Source of the DNA: Porphyridium purpureum
Lineage: Eukaryota > Rhodophyta > Bangiophyceae > Porphyridiales > Porphyridiaceae
Assembly: GCA_008690995.1 (NCBI GenBank)
Contig: VRMN01000003.1
Span: forward strand, 1,612,001-1,676,000
Length of the DNA: 64,000 bases
Direction of reading: 5' to 3'
The position numbers were made by a program, and so were the translations under genes. Under the pieces are notes generated by a model. The model was not told the origin of the DNA, ran no database searches, and saw only the letters and a program-made list of their open reading frames with translations. Positions 23,094-31,131 of the stretch are shown here, in pieces (position 1 is the stretch's first letter; every line of letters starts with the position of its first letter).

Positions 23094-24125
23094 CTAAGCA
23101 GGTAAAAGGCCCATCTGTTTGAGTGCCTTTGTCATTTGACCGCTGCGGTGTCCGACCTGTTGCGGCTCTGAGGGATGTATACTGCTGCGCGTTTGCTTCT
23201 CATTTGTCCCACTTGATCCGCTCGACCGGACCACACGTCCGGCCAAAATCGTTTCGACGCGTTCCAGCGCTTGCTTTGCCGTGAGTCGGCACGATGGGTC
23301 CTTCACGAGCAGATCTTTCAATAATTGCTTGAATGGACTGGTCACTTTCTTGAAGACAACCAACGACAGGTCCAGGTCTTTTTTGACTATGCTTTGGGCA
23401 AGCAAGTCATCAGACGCGCCTTTGAATGCATACTCGCCACAGCACGCGGTGTACATCATGCAACCAAGTGCCCAAAGGTCCGCAGGACGCGGGTCCATGT
23501 CCGTCTGCCTAAGCACCAATTCGGGTGCCTTATACACGTGCGTTCCCGGATGTGTACTGACCACATTGCTGCCCTCGAGTTGCGCCGAATGCGCCAGACC
23601 ATAGTCAATCAGTTTGACTCGTAAACTGCCCTTGCGTACACAAACCACATTCTCCAGCTTGATGTCACGGTGTGAAATTCCATTTGCGTGCAGATAAACG
23701 AGAAGCTCGCATAGCTGCTTGACAATCGACAAGATTTCGTTTTCGGTGAAGGACGAGGTGCATACCACCTCGAACAGGTCGTCGCCCTCGAGCAACTCTG
23801 TGACAACGTACCATGCGACATCGTCCTCGTGGAACGAATGGTACTTGAGCGAAGCAGGGTGGTCAATATTCTTGAGCAGCAAAGCCTCACGATGTACGCT
23901 CATGGTCTGCGACGCTGAGACTTGCGCTGGATTCTGGCGAGAGTACTGCTTGGTAATTACCTTGACTGCGAGCGGCTTGGAATCACTGTCCATTGCGCGA
24001 TACACAATGCCTTGTCCGCCGCTGCTGAGCTTTTCGGTGAGAAAAATTTCATTCTGCACAAGCACGCGCTTCTGCAAGTTCAGCGCCGAGTCCGAGTGCA
24101 TATTCCTACCCTTCTTGATGTTCAT
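23094..24125 (-). CDS. Serine/threonine protein kinase (paralogue B)
   Basis: Kinase of 343 residues starting at the ATG at 24125 (MNIKKGRNMHSDSALN). Motifs in order are LSSGGQGIVY, LAVKVI, HRDIKLENV (about residue 151), LIDYGLAH and HPGTHVYKAPELVLR. DYG replaces DFG, a substitution that keeps the metal-binding Asp. The C-terminal tail is Ser/Gln-rich and ends in a short hydrophobic segment (LKQMGLLPA). It shares with kinase A the GGQG loop, the HRDIKLEN block and the G-T-x2-YKAPEL activation segment, so the two arose by local duplication. A strong TATA-like box lies upstream. Role unknown. Confidence 0.87.
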   Translation of the reverse strand: MNIKKGRNMHSDSALNLQKRVLVQNEIFLTEKLSSGGQGIVYRAMDSDSKPLAVKVITKQYSRQNPAQVSASQTMSVHREALLLKNIDHPASLKYHSFHEDDVAWYVVTELLEGDDLFEVVCTSSFTENEILSIVKQLCELLVYLHANGISHRDIKLENVVCVRKGSLRVKLIDYGLAHSAQLEGSNVVSTHPGTHVYKAPELVLRQTDMDPRPADLWALGCMMYTACCGEYAFKGASDDLLAQSIVKKDLDLSLVVFKKVTSPFKQLLKDLLVKDPSCRLTAKQALERVETILAGRVVRSSGSSGTNEKQTRSSIHPSEPQQVGHRSGQMTKALKQMGLLPA

Positions 24126-25043
24126 GATTGGCGTTTGCAAGTCTGGCCCAGATGCTGACTCCAACTTCGACCCACCTTTCTTGCCTCCCCTTCTGCGCGA
24201 GCTCTACTGCCATCGCAACGATCTGGTGCACACCGACTGTCTGGCACACGCGCGATTTTATATATCCGTGAAGCGCGAAGGTCAGAAGCCAATTCGACGG
24301 CGCTTTCTCGCCAAGGTGGGGCACAGAAGGAAGAGAGCGTGTCCTGTCTGAATCCGGCCAAATCTGCAGAATCACACGACTGCGCAACCTTACTTGTCAT
24401 GGTGACTTTCGAATTTCGCGTATTATGTCGCTTCGGTGCTCGTGCGCTGCGGGGTATCAAGCCTCTGCGCCAACCATGGTGTTCGATTTCGGCATGCACC
24501 CATTCACCCACCCACAACCACATCTGCATACAATCACTCCCCCTACTTTTCGGGACGGGTTTATTCTCACGAGCTCGCGTCTGATTTTGTGGTCGTTTTT
24601 CTTTTTTGGTTTTGAATTCGGCGCACAGATTATTGACAAGAATACTAGCTGGCTGGTCCAGGTCACGCGCGTCGCACGAACTCTTTGCATGCGGAACCTG
24701 TCCAATGGTCATTACACTGCGTGGTGCGCGGCGCTCTCTGTCGCAAGGTGCAGGGTTAAGCGGCTCAACCGCGGCAAAAGCGGCAAAAGCAGCGGGTGCA
24801 TGATCGAAACGCAACCTGTGCCTTGCCGGCATCGGATCGCGACGATGCTTTACGTACCTGTTTGGTGGAATAAGAAAAAAGCAGCAGCGGAGTTGGGGAG
24901 CATGGAAGTGCGATAGCGTGGCAGCAATGATTCTAAACCGCATGTGATCCGGATCAAGCAGAAAATCCGCGCGACGGCGACGGTCGGGTTCAGTGTTACG
25001 GCAAAGGTGGACATGCCCTTGCAGACACAAACGGCTCCACTTT
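24126..25043. other. Intergenic region between kinase B and the MYST gene
   Basis: Promoter of kinase B and the 3' flank of the MYST gene. A minus frame of 359 codons runs across it and into the MYST gene, but its composition and lack of any motif suggest chance. No gene supported. Confidence 0.5.
24257..24266 (-). promoter_or_regulatory. TATA-like box of kinase B
   Basis: ATATATAAAA on the minus strand, about 130-140 bp before the ATG at 24125. Confidence 0.45.
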
Positions 25044-26924
25044 CTATTTACTGGACTTCCCGTTGCTCTTGATCCCTGTATCACGGACCGGAACAATCTC
25101 CCAATCGAGCAAGTCGGCGCGGAACTCGACGCGGTTCTTCTTCCTTCCCAATTTCTTCCCTCTTTGTTGCTCCTGGGCTTGGTATAAGCTCGCGAGCGCA
25201 TCGTCCACGGCCTTGTTGGTGCAGTTGATTGTGTATTCGCCGCGCCAATGAGTGAGTAAGTTGTAGGTCTTCAGCGTCGAGATCACATCCGTCTGCTGGA
25301 TGCCGCTGAGACTACAGAGTTCGGCAAGTGTCATGGGCGCATTGCGTCGACGCTTGAGGCACATAAGCAGATGCTCCGCCCAGTAGTTCTTGTACAGCAC
25401 CAAGCCAAGATCGCTCAGCGGCGTTTCCGGAGCTCCGATCTTGCGCTCACGGCGAGTCAGCTCGTAGCTGAGCGCCACCATGAACTTGCCGTAGCCCTTG
25501 GACTGGTGCGGAGGCAGCGTCAGGATACATGCGAGATTGAAAGGACTCATAACAACAGGCTTCTCCTTGCTGAAAAAGCCAACGAGGTTATAAGCTTGCG
25601 ATGCGCCGACATCCACTGTTTGTTCACTACTGCAAGGACTGTTGCCGCTGCCGTCGCGGGTCATATCTACTTCACAGACAACGTAAAACAAGAACGCACC
25701 CACGTCAAAGTATAGCGTCTTGTGGTCCAGGAAAAGCTTGGCCAGAAGACATAAATTCTGGCAGTACAGAGCCGAAAGTGTTCCGTCCACTTCATACACA
25801 CGGAGAGCGACCGACTGTGGCCCAGAGCCAGAGCCCGTGCTCGGGCTGTTTTTCACCGCATCGGCATCGTTCGAGCTTGCCGCAGCCGCACTCTGTGAGG
25901 ATGCCAATGAGCCACCGGGATCACCAAGCAACGCCCCTGGCATCGTATTATCTTCTACTGTCCCCGCAAACGGCTGATCGTCGTGATAAACCAAAATTCC
26001 AGGCGGGTGTATTTGCTTGCATCGAGAAGAGTGTGCCACGAATGCCTGTTCAGTCTGGTAATACTTGAGGCACTTTGGACAAATGTGCAGACAATCCACA
26101 AGAACAAGTTGGGAGCCTTGCCCATCTACCTGGATGCAATCGTCGGCGTCTTCTACGCTGAGCGGGTACGGCGAGAAATACCAGGCATCAATTTCATATT
26201 CGCCAAAGCTAATGACACGGATATTTTTTACCTTTGTCTTTTGCTCGCGCAGCTTCTCCAGCTCCGCCAATGCCTCTGTTTCGACTTTAGTCAGGCCTTG
26301 TGCACCTGACGTCAACTGGACCTCTCGCCCAGCGCTGTGCCTCCTTTTGCGAGCGGAAGTTGTCACGGTATCGTCTCCGTTCTCACGGACTCGCACACGA
26401 ACGGCGTGCTCAGTCCCGGGCTCACACGCCCGTACAACACAGTAGCACACCCACCGGTCCAGGCGGCGATCCGAATCGAGAATATGAACGTAGTACTCTG
26501 GTACGTCGGGGCCGGCGTCGCTCGAATCTTCCCGCAAAGCCCTGATACGCTTTGCGATGATCTTTGCTTGTACCCACGCGACCTGCGACGACGCAGGCGA
26601 ACTTGGGCTTTGCACGGCGTCCGCAGAGTCACCTCCATGCCTACCAGCTCCGCCATTCTGCTCCCGATTCGCGGAGCTAGTGGCCACCTGCACGCGCACA
26701 ATTTGGTCTACATCAAACCCAGAGGAGAAGCCTCCCGCTCCGCCACGATCATCCTTTGTCGTAGGCTGCGTTTCTTCCTCAGCACTAGCGGAGGCAACAC
26801 TTTTCGCGCGCTTCAATGTCGGAGTGGCTCCTTCTTCTCCTCTGACGCTCCTGGCGTTCTCGCGCAACACCCAAGCGCAGGACGGAACATGCGCCGCCAT
26901 GACTGCCGGCTGTGCTTCGTCCAT
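25044..26924 (-). CDS. ESA1: MYST-family histone acetyltransferase (ESA1/TIP60 type)
   Basis: Predicted catalytic subunit of a NuA4-type complex that acetylates histone H4 and H2A. The protein has 626 residues from the ATG at 26924. A chromo-barrel-like domain lies near residues 67-160. The MYST C2HC zinc finger follows at about 276-305 (LHICPKCLKYYQTEQAF, HSSRC). The acetyltransferase core starts at LYFDVGAFLFYV and includes the acetyl-CoA motif PPHQSKGYGKFM near 470 and PLSDLGLVLYKNYW near 504. Compared with yeast Esa1, a Ser/Ala-rich insertion of roughly 60 residues sits between the zinc finger and the core. A basic tail (GKKLGRKKNR) lies near the C terminus. TIP60/ESA1 is favoured over MOF by the LTLPPxQxxGYGK block and by domain order, but paralogue assignment is inference. 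Confidence 0.93.
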   Translation of the reverse strand: MDEAQPAVMAAHVPSCAWVLRENARSVRGEEGATPTLKRAKSVASASAEEETQPTTKDDRGGAGGFSSGFDVDQIVRVQVATSSANREQNGGAGRHGGDSADAVQSPSSPASSQVAWVQAKIIAKRIRALREDSSDAGPDVPEYYVHILDSDRRLDRWVCYCVVRACEPGTEHAVRVRVRENGDDTVTTSARKRRHSAGREVQLTSGAQGLTKVETEALAELEKLREQKTKVKNIRVISFGEYEIDAWYFSPYPLSVEDADDCIQVDGQGSQLVLVDCLHICPKCLKYYQTEQAFVAHSSRCKQIHPPGILVYHDDQPFAGTVEDNTMPGALLGDPGGSLASSQSAAAASSNDADAVKNSPSTGSGSGPQSVALRVYEVDGTLSALYCQNLCLLAKLFLDHKTLYFDVGAFLFYVVCEVDMTRDGSGNSPCSSEQTVDVGASQAYNLVGFFSKEKPVVMSPFNLACILTLPPHQSKGYGKFMVALSYELTRRERKIGAPETPLSDLGLVLYKNYWAEHLLMCLKRRRNAPMTLAELCSLSGIQQTDVISTLKTYNLLTHWRGEYTINCTNKAVDDALASLYQAQEQQRGKKLGRKKNRVEFRADLLDWEIVPVRDTGIKSNGKSSK

Positions 26925-27163
26925 CTTGCGTCGCGGAATCCTGCATGTCGCGCCGAATACGTCGTCAGCAACACGCCCAACCAAGTCACACACGCCTGCG
27001 TTCGTGACGCCAGCAAGACCTGAAGACCAAAAAAAATGTGGTGCAGCTCAAACGGTTAAACGGTTCCAAGCGCAAGAAACCGTTTCAAGCCGCTGTCGGA
27101 TGCAGGTTTCGCGAAGGCTTGGGGTCGGGCGAGTGAAGTGGTTGAACGCGCGGACGGAAACGA
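26925..27163. promoter_or_regulatory. Compact divergent promoter, MYST gene and PRP31
   Basis: Only 239 bp separate the two ATGs, so both genes must start transcription from this short stretch. No clear TATA box is visible. Confidence 0.5.
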
Positions 27164-28825
27164 ATGGCGGAAGCACGAGAATGCGGCACATCTGCGTCCT
27201 TGGCAGACCAGTTCATGCAAGATATTGACTCTGGCTCTGGGTCTGATGGAGAGGCTGCTGGAAGCGGCGTCGGAGGTTTGGCAAGTAAGGATGATGGACC
27301 GCGGACACGTGACACGGCGTCGGTCGATTTGCACCAGGATGCGCGTTCTTCTGGGACCTGGTCAGGTGCCTATGAGAGACCGGAAGAGCTGGAAAGAAGG
27401 GCGCATGATTTGGGTACTCGTGTGCGAGAAGCATTGCTGACGGTACGTGGAACGCAGGCTCATGCACCGCGTAGCACAGCCAGCGACAGCCGCGGCTCAA
27501 TGTCATTACTCGATTTGCTTTCCGACTGTGTCGCGTTATCAGCATTGGTGCAGGCTCAGCAGCAAGCCCTTCGAGTAGAGCTTCAAGAAGTGTATGCCTC
27601 GTGCCTTCCAGAGCTTCTTACATTCTCATTCAACCCAATCGAGCTGGCACACGTCGTCCGCGTGCTCGCCAACGCACCCGCAGAGCGATGCCGCAGTGGC
27701 CAGAAAGATCTTGAGCAGCGTTTGGCGCCATCTGTCTGTGTGGCGCTTTCGATCGCTGCGTCATCTACGGCCGGTGACTCCTTGACGCAACCGCAGCTGA
27801 AGCATTGTTTCGAGCTAGCCGACGGAATTGAGCGTCTCGACGTGACTCATGCACAGGTTGTGAGTTTGGTTGCGAGCACGGCAGAGGTTTTGGCTCCCAA
27901 TTGCGTAGCACTGCTGGCATCTGCTTCGCTTGTGGCATCACTTCTTTCCTTGGCAGGCTCGCTGCAACAACTAGCCTGTATGCCGTCGTGTAACGTGCAA
28001 GTTCTAGGAGCCACGAAAAATGCCCTACACGGCCGCGCGTCAAACCAGGCCCCCTTGCATGAAGGATTAATTTACAAGTGCGACTTGGTGGACAGCGTAC
28101 CCGCAGAGCAGCGCCAAAAGTGTGCGCGGGTAGTGGCAGCGAAACTGACACTCGCTGCACGGATTGACCAAGGTATGCGCACTGGGGCCGACGCCAGTAC
28201 CAGCGAGAACGAAGCGGCTTTGCACGGTGCTTTTGGTGCTCGTTACCGCTCTGATATTGAAGCTAAGATTGAGGCATGGCTGGCTCCCCTGCAGATGAAG
28301 AGGAAAAAACCCTTGCCCGTCCCGGATGCAGGTCAGGTCAAGAAGAAGCACCGCGGCGGCCGCCGAGCACGCAAGTACAAAGAGGCGATGGGAATGACTG
28401 AGATGCGGAGAGAAGCGAACCGCATACCCTTCGGCGGGGACGGCTCGTCATGGTACGGACTAGGCACCGTTGACGACGATGATGACGGCGAAGGCGGGCT
28501 TGGCGTGCTTGTGTCTGGAAGCGATTCGAAAAATGTACGAGCGCTTCGCAGTAATCTTGCGACAAAAAACTCGGTTCTAAAAGCAGCAAATCGTCGTTTG
28601 AACCAGAGCGGCGTCGCGCCGCAGAAATCTGCCACCAGACAGCTAGATCTGCTAAGTTCCGGTGAACCTCATCATGCAGCGACATTTGGAGGGATTCAGC
28701 TTCGCCAAACGACACCTGCACCCAGTGGAAGTGTTCATACTGCTTCGGACTCCTCCCGAAACAATGTGAATGGCACGTACTTCCCCGCCACTTTTTCATG
28801 GAAAGTAAAACACGGAACAATTTGA
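27164..28825 (+). CDS. PRP31: U4/U6 snRNP splicing factor PRP31
   Basis: Core protein of the spliceosomal U4/U6 and tri-snRNP, which binds the 15.5K protein-U4 snRNA complex. The 553-residue product starts at the ATG at 27164. The Nop domain includes LHEGLIYKCDLVDSVP near residue 300, then VVAAKLTLAARIDQG, both typical of PRP31. Downstream comes the PRP31 C-terminal signature KKHRGGRRARKYKEAMGMTE and RREANRIPFG near residue 400. The N terminus is acidic and Ser/Gly-rich, with LADQFMQDID resembling the start of other PRP31 proteins. Its presence agrees with a working spliceosome despite few introns. The next gene starts 42 bp after its stop. Confidence 0.94.
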   Translation: MAEARECGTSASLADQFMQDIDSGSGSDGEAAGSGVGGLASKDDGPRTRDTASVDLHQDARSSGTWSGAYERPEELERRAHDLGTRVREALLTVRGTQAHAPRSTASDSRGSMSLLDLLSDCVALSALVQAQQQALRVELQEVYASCLPELLTFSFNPIELAHVVRVLANAPAERCRSGQKDLEQRLAPSVCVALSIAASSTAGDSLTQPQLKHCFELADGIERLDVTHAQVVSLVASTAEVLAPNCVALLASASLVASLLSLAGSLQQLACMPSCNVQVLGATKNALHGRASNQAPLHEGLIYKCDLVDSVPAEQRQKCARVVAAKLTLAARIDQGMRTGADASTSENEAALHGAFGARYRSDIEAKIEAWLAPLQMKRKKPLPVPDAGQVKKKHRGGRRARKYKEAMGMTEMRREANRIPFGGDGSSWYGLGTVDDDDDGEGGLGVLVSGSDSKNVRALRSNLATKNSVLKAANRRLNQSGVAPQKSATRQLDLLSSGEPHHAATFGGIQLRQTTPAPSGSVHTASDSSRNNVNGTYFPATFSWKVKHGTI

Positions 28826-28867
28826 CAGACGTTGACGTTCGATGTGGTAGAAGGAGAAGCCGGGAGG

Positions 28868-29590
28868 ATGGTGTGGATTCGCGTGGAGGGTAAAGTTCAG
28901 GAGGTACTGGCTCGAGCTGCTGAGCTCGAGCCGGCGGGAGGCGGAAACGCGGCTGGGTCGAGCGGAACGGAAGAGAAGGGCGCGTGCGCAGGTACAGGCG
29001 CCAACTCGGATGCGAACGTCATCGTAACCAGAAACCATGTGCAGTATGTGACGCATCGAGCGTTGTACAATGCCTGCGACGCACTCGTGCAAGCGCTCGC
29101 GCGGGATGGCGGCGATCACTCTTCGTACAGCTTTGAGAAGGTGCTCGCCGAGGACACTAGTCGCTTGGAATTCGAGCTCCCGGTCGAGAAAGCACCGCGG
29201 AGTGCGGAACTCGACCGGCGGCTACGGCAAATTGAGATTCGCGCGCAGAACCAGGCATATGCCAAGATGGTTGGCGACGTGGCCCCCGCATTTGCGATGC
29301 AGGCGCAGCTTGGCGAGAACGCATCCGCGAGCGCGTTTGTGTCCAGTCTGCGCAGTCAGACCAGCATGGGCGGGAATGTCATCGCAACCATGCTCACGTG
29401 TTTTGGTGTGGGTTTCTTCTTAGCCCAAGCCTACTACGGCCTTGACCACCCGTTTGCCAAGTATGTAGGGGGAGCTGTCGGACTGAGCATTGGCCTGTTC
29501 CTTGACGCGATTCTTGTGATGGCCCGTGTGCACACGATTGACAAAGCAGTGGAAAAGTCCAAGAATGTGAAGAAAGGCAAGCGTGAGTAA
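28868..29590 (+). CDS. Vma12/TMEM199-like V-ATPase assembly factor
   Basis: Predicted ER membrane protein of 240 residues. Its C-terminal half resembles the Vma12/TMEM199 domain: RQIEIRAQNQAYAKMVGDV is followed, after a short loop, by two membrane spans (ATMLTCFGVGFFLAQAYY and VGGAVGLSIGLFLDAILV) and a Lys-rich tail ending KKGKRE. In yeast and animals this family helps assemble the membrane sector of the vacuolar proton ATPase in the ER. The ATG at 28868 is the first in the frame and lies only 42 bp after the PRP31 stop, unusually tight for a eukaryote. Family assignment rests on motif resemblance and topology and is moderately sure. Confidence 0.6.
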   Translation: MVWIRVEGKVQEVLARAAELEPAGGGNAAGSSGTEEKGACAGTGANSDANVIVTRNHVQYVTHRALYNACDALVQALARDGGDHSSYSFEKVLAEDTSRLEFELPVEKAPRSAELDRRLRQIEIRAQNQAYAKMVGDVAPAFAMQAQLGENASASAFVSSLRSQTSMGGNVIATMLTCFGVGFFLAQAYYGLDHPFAKYVGGAVGLSIGLFLDAILVMARVHTIDKAVEKSKNVKKGKRE

Positions 29591-29750
29591 CGCTCTCGTG
29601 GTTTCTTATTTTCACACCTGGTCTTCCCAACAGTCATACGCGAGCAGTTTTATTTTTGCCAATTTGTAGTCCATTCTCCAGCATTTCCAGAGAACGGAGC
29701 TTCTACTCACCTCAGCGCCTCACGAGGCTTGCCGACACATGAGGGCGGGC

Positions 29751-30812
29751 CTACTTGAAACGCTTCGAGAACCAGCTCTTGAACAGAAGAGAGCCGAATA
29801 CGCCAATCGTTGCCACCCACTGCCACGGAGTGAGCGAATGGCGGAACAACAGGTTGGAAACAATAACGGATAAGAGCTGGCGGATCGTCATGATCGTGGC
29901 GTACAACAGGGCGCCAAAATTTTTGATCGTGTACGAAATGCAGAACTGGCCGCTGACCGCACTGAAACTCAGAATAAGTGCGTCGTACAGGACCTGCGGA
30001 TGCTTGGTCAGGAAGGCAAGCGTGCTCATGATCTGGCCCGATAACGCGGAGAACACGATCGACATCACCGCCGAGCATCCATTGACGTACAACATCTGGT
30101 TGTACATGGTCATCTCGTAAGAGGCAAACAGCTTCTCCTGGAAGGTCGAAGTAAAGCCGTCAAAGCCTAGATACCCAGCCATGAGCGCCATGCCATACAG
30201 CGAGCTGTTGGCTGCGCCCTTCTTCGCCACGATATTCCCCGTGAGGGTGAATGCAGTGCACCCCAGCGCCACGCACACAGCCACGGCGTAGTCTACAATT
30301 GTATACTTCTTGGCGCTGATAAAGGTTCCCCAGATCATGACGGGCACCATCTTGCCGCACTTGAACAGCGTCTGCGTCGGAAACGTCACGTGTTTGAGCG
30401 CCTCGTACTGGCACGTGGTGGCAACGACGTTCGACACCGATACCATAAAATACTTGTAGAGGGGTGCGGTATTTTTGAGCTGGCTGTACTCCTTCTGTGC
30501 GATCAGGATCATGGCGGCGACAAAGCCAGCCGCGAATCGATTGTTCAGCACCAGAAAGAACGAGTTCTTGAACATCTCGCCCCCATTCCCTTCAGAGTCC
30601 ACTCCATACGGCTTGGTCATAATCTTCTCCTGCAGCACACCATACACCATCAACGACCCGATGATCCCAAACGTCATGGCCAGCTGCGCGGGCGAGGGCA
30701 ACAGCGCCCAAATCCCCGTGGGCTCCGCCACCACTTCTGCGGGCTTCGACTCATCGTCTGCCACTTTGGGCATCACGTCGCCTGCAGCCTCCTTCACTGA
30801 CGGATCTCCCAT
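29751..30812 (-). CDS. SLC35B2: SLC35B-family nucleotide-sugar/PAPS transporter
   Basis: Multi-span Golgi or ER antiporter of 353 residues in the UAA/SLC35B family. About ten hydrophobic segments follow a soluble acidic N terminus. The signature YEALKHVTFPTQTLFKCGKM followed by VPVMIWG matches the conserved S-FPTQ-L-K-CK--PVM block. The wording is closest to the SLC35B2/B3 (PAPST) group, which carries the sulphate donor PAPS into the Golgi, rather than the UDP-galactose-type SLC35B1. In a red alga a PAPS carrier would serve sulphated wall polysaccharides. Substrate is inferred, not visible. It is convergent with the Vma12-like gene. Confidence 0.82.
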   Translation of the reverse strand: MGDPSVKEAAGDVMPKVADDESKPAEVVAEPTGIWALLPSPAQLAMTFGIIGSLMVYGVLQEKIMTKPYGVDSEGNGGEMFKNSFFLVLNNRFAAGFVAAMILIAQKEYSQLKNTAPLYKYFMVSVSNVVATTCQYEALKHVTFPTQTLFKCGKMVPVMIWGTFISAKKYTIVDYAVAVCVALGCTAFTLTGNIVAKKGAANSSLYGMALMAGYLGFDGFTSTFQEKLFASYEMTMYNQMLYVNGCSAVMSIVFSALSGQIMSTLAFLTKHPQVLYDALILSFSAVSGQFCISYTIKNFGALLYATIMTIRQLLSVIVSNLLFRHSLTPWQWVATIGVFGSLLFKSWFSKRFK

Positions 30813-31131
30813 ACTCTTTCCCGCCTTCCTCTCCCCAAATCTCGCTCCACTCTTTCCTCCTCCCGCACGCTTGCTACCCCCTGTTTACGAAAACTGGTTT
30901 CAATTTTTGTGTGGCTGAACATCGCGTGTCCTGTGCAGTTTAGTGACCGATCGAAGATCGAAACATGGTGTTGGGGGAAAGTGCAGAAATTTCCGAGAGC
31001 CTACTTTTATCCTGCCAGTGCCATGTCTTGAGAAGGCCCCCGGTTTTGAATGAGAACATTGGCTCAAGTGGCCAGGCACTCGGATACATCAGTAGACTGC
31101 AGCAGTCCTACACTGATGACTAATGCAAAAT
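30813..31131. other. Intergenic region between SLC35B and Ku70
   Basis: SLC35B promoter and the 3' end of the Ku70 gene. A GATAAAAG box in minus orientation lies about 190 bp before the transporter ATG. No gene seen. Confidence 0.5.

Noticed and set aside
24122-25201. 359-codon minus frame without start ATG
   Set aside because: No motif, Arg/Ser/Pro-rich composition, overlaps the 3' end of the MYST gene and the kinase B promoter; looks like chance openness of GC-rich DNA.
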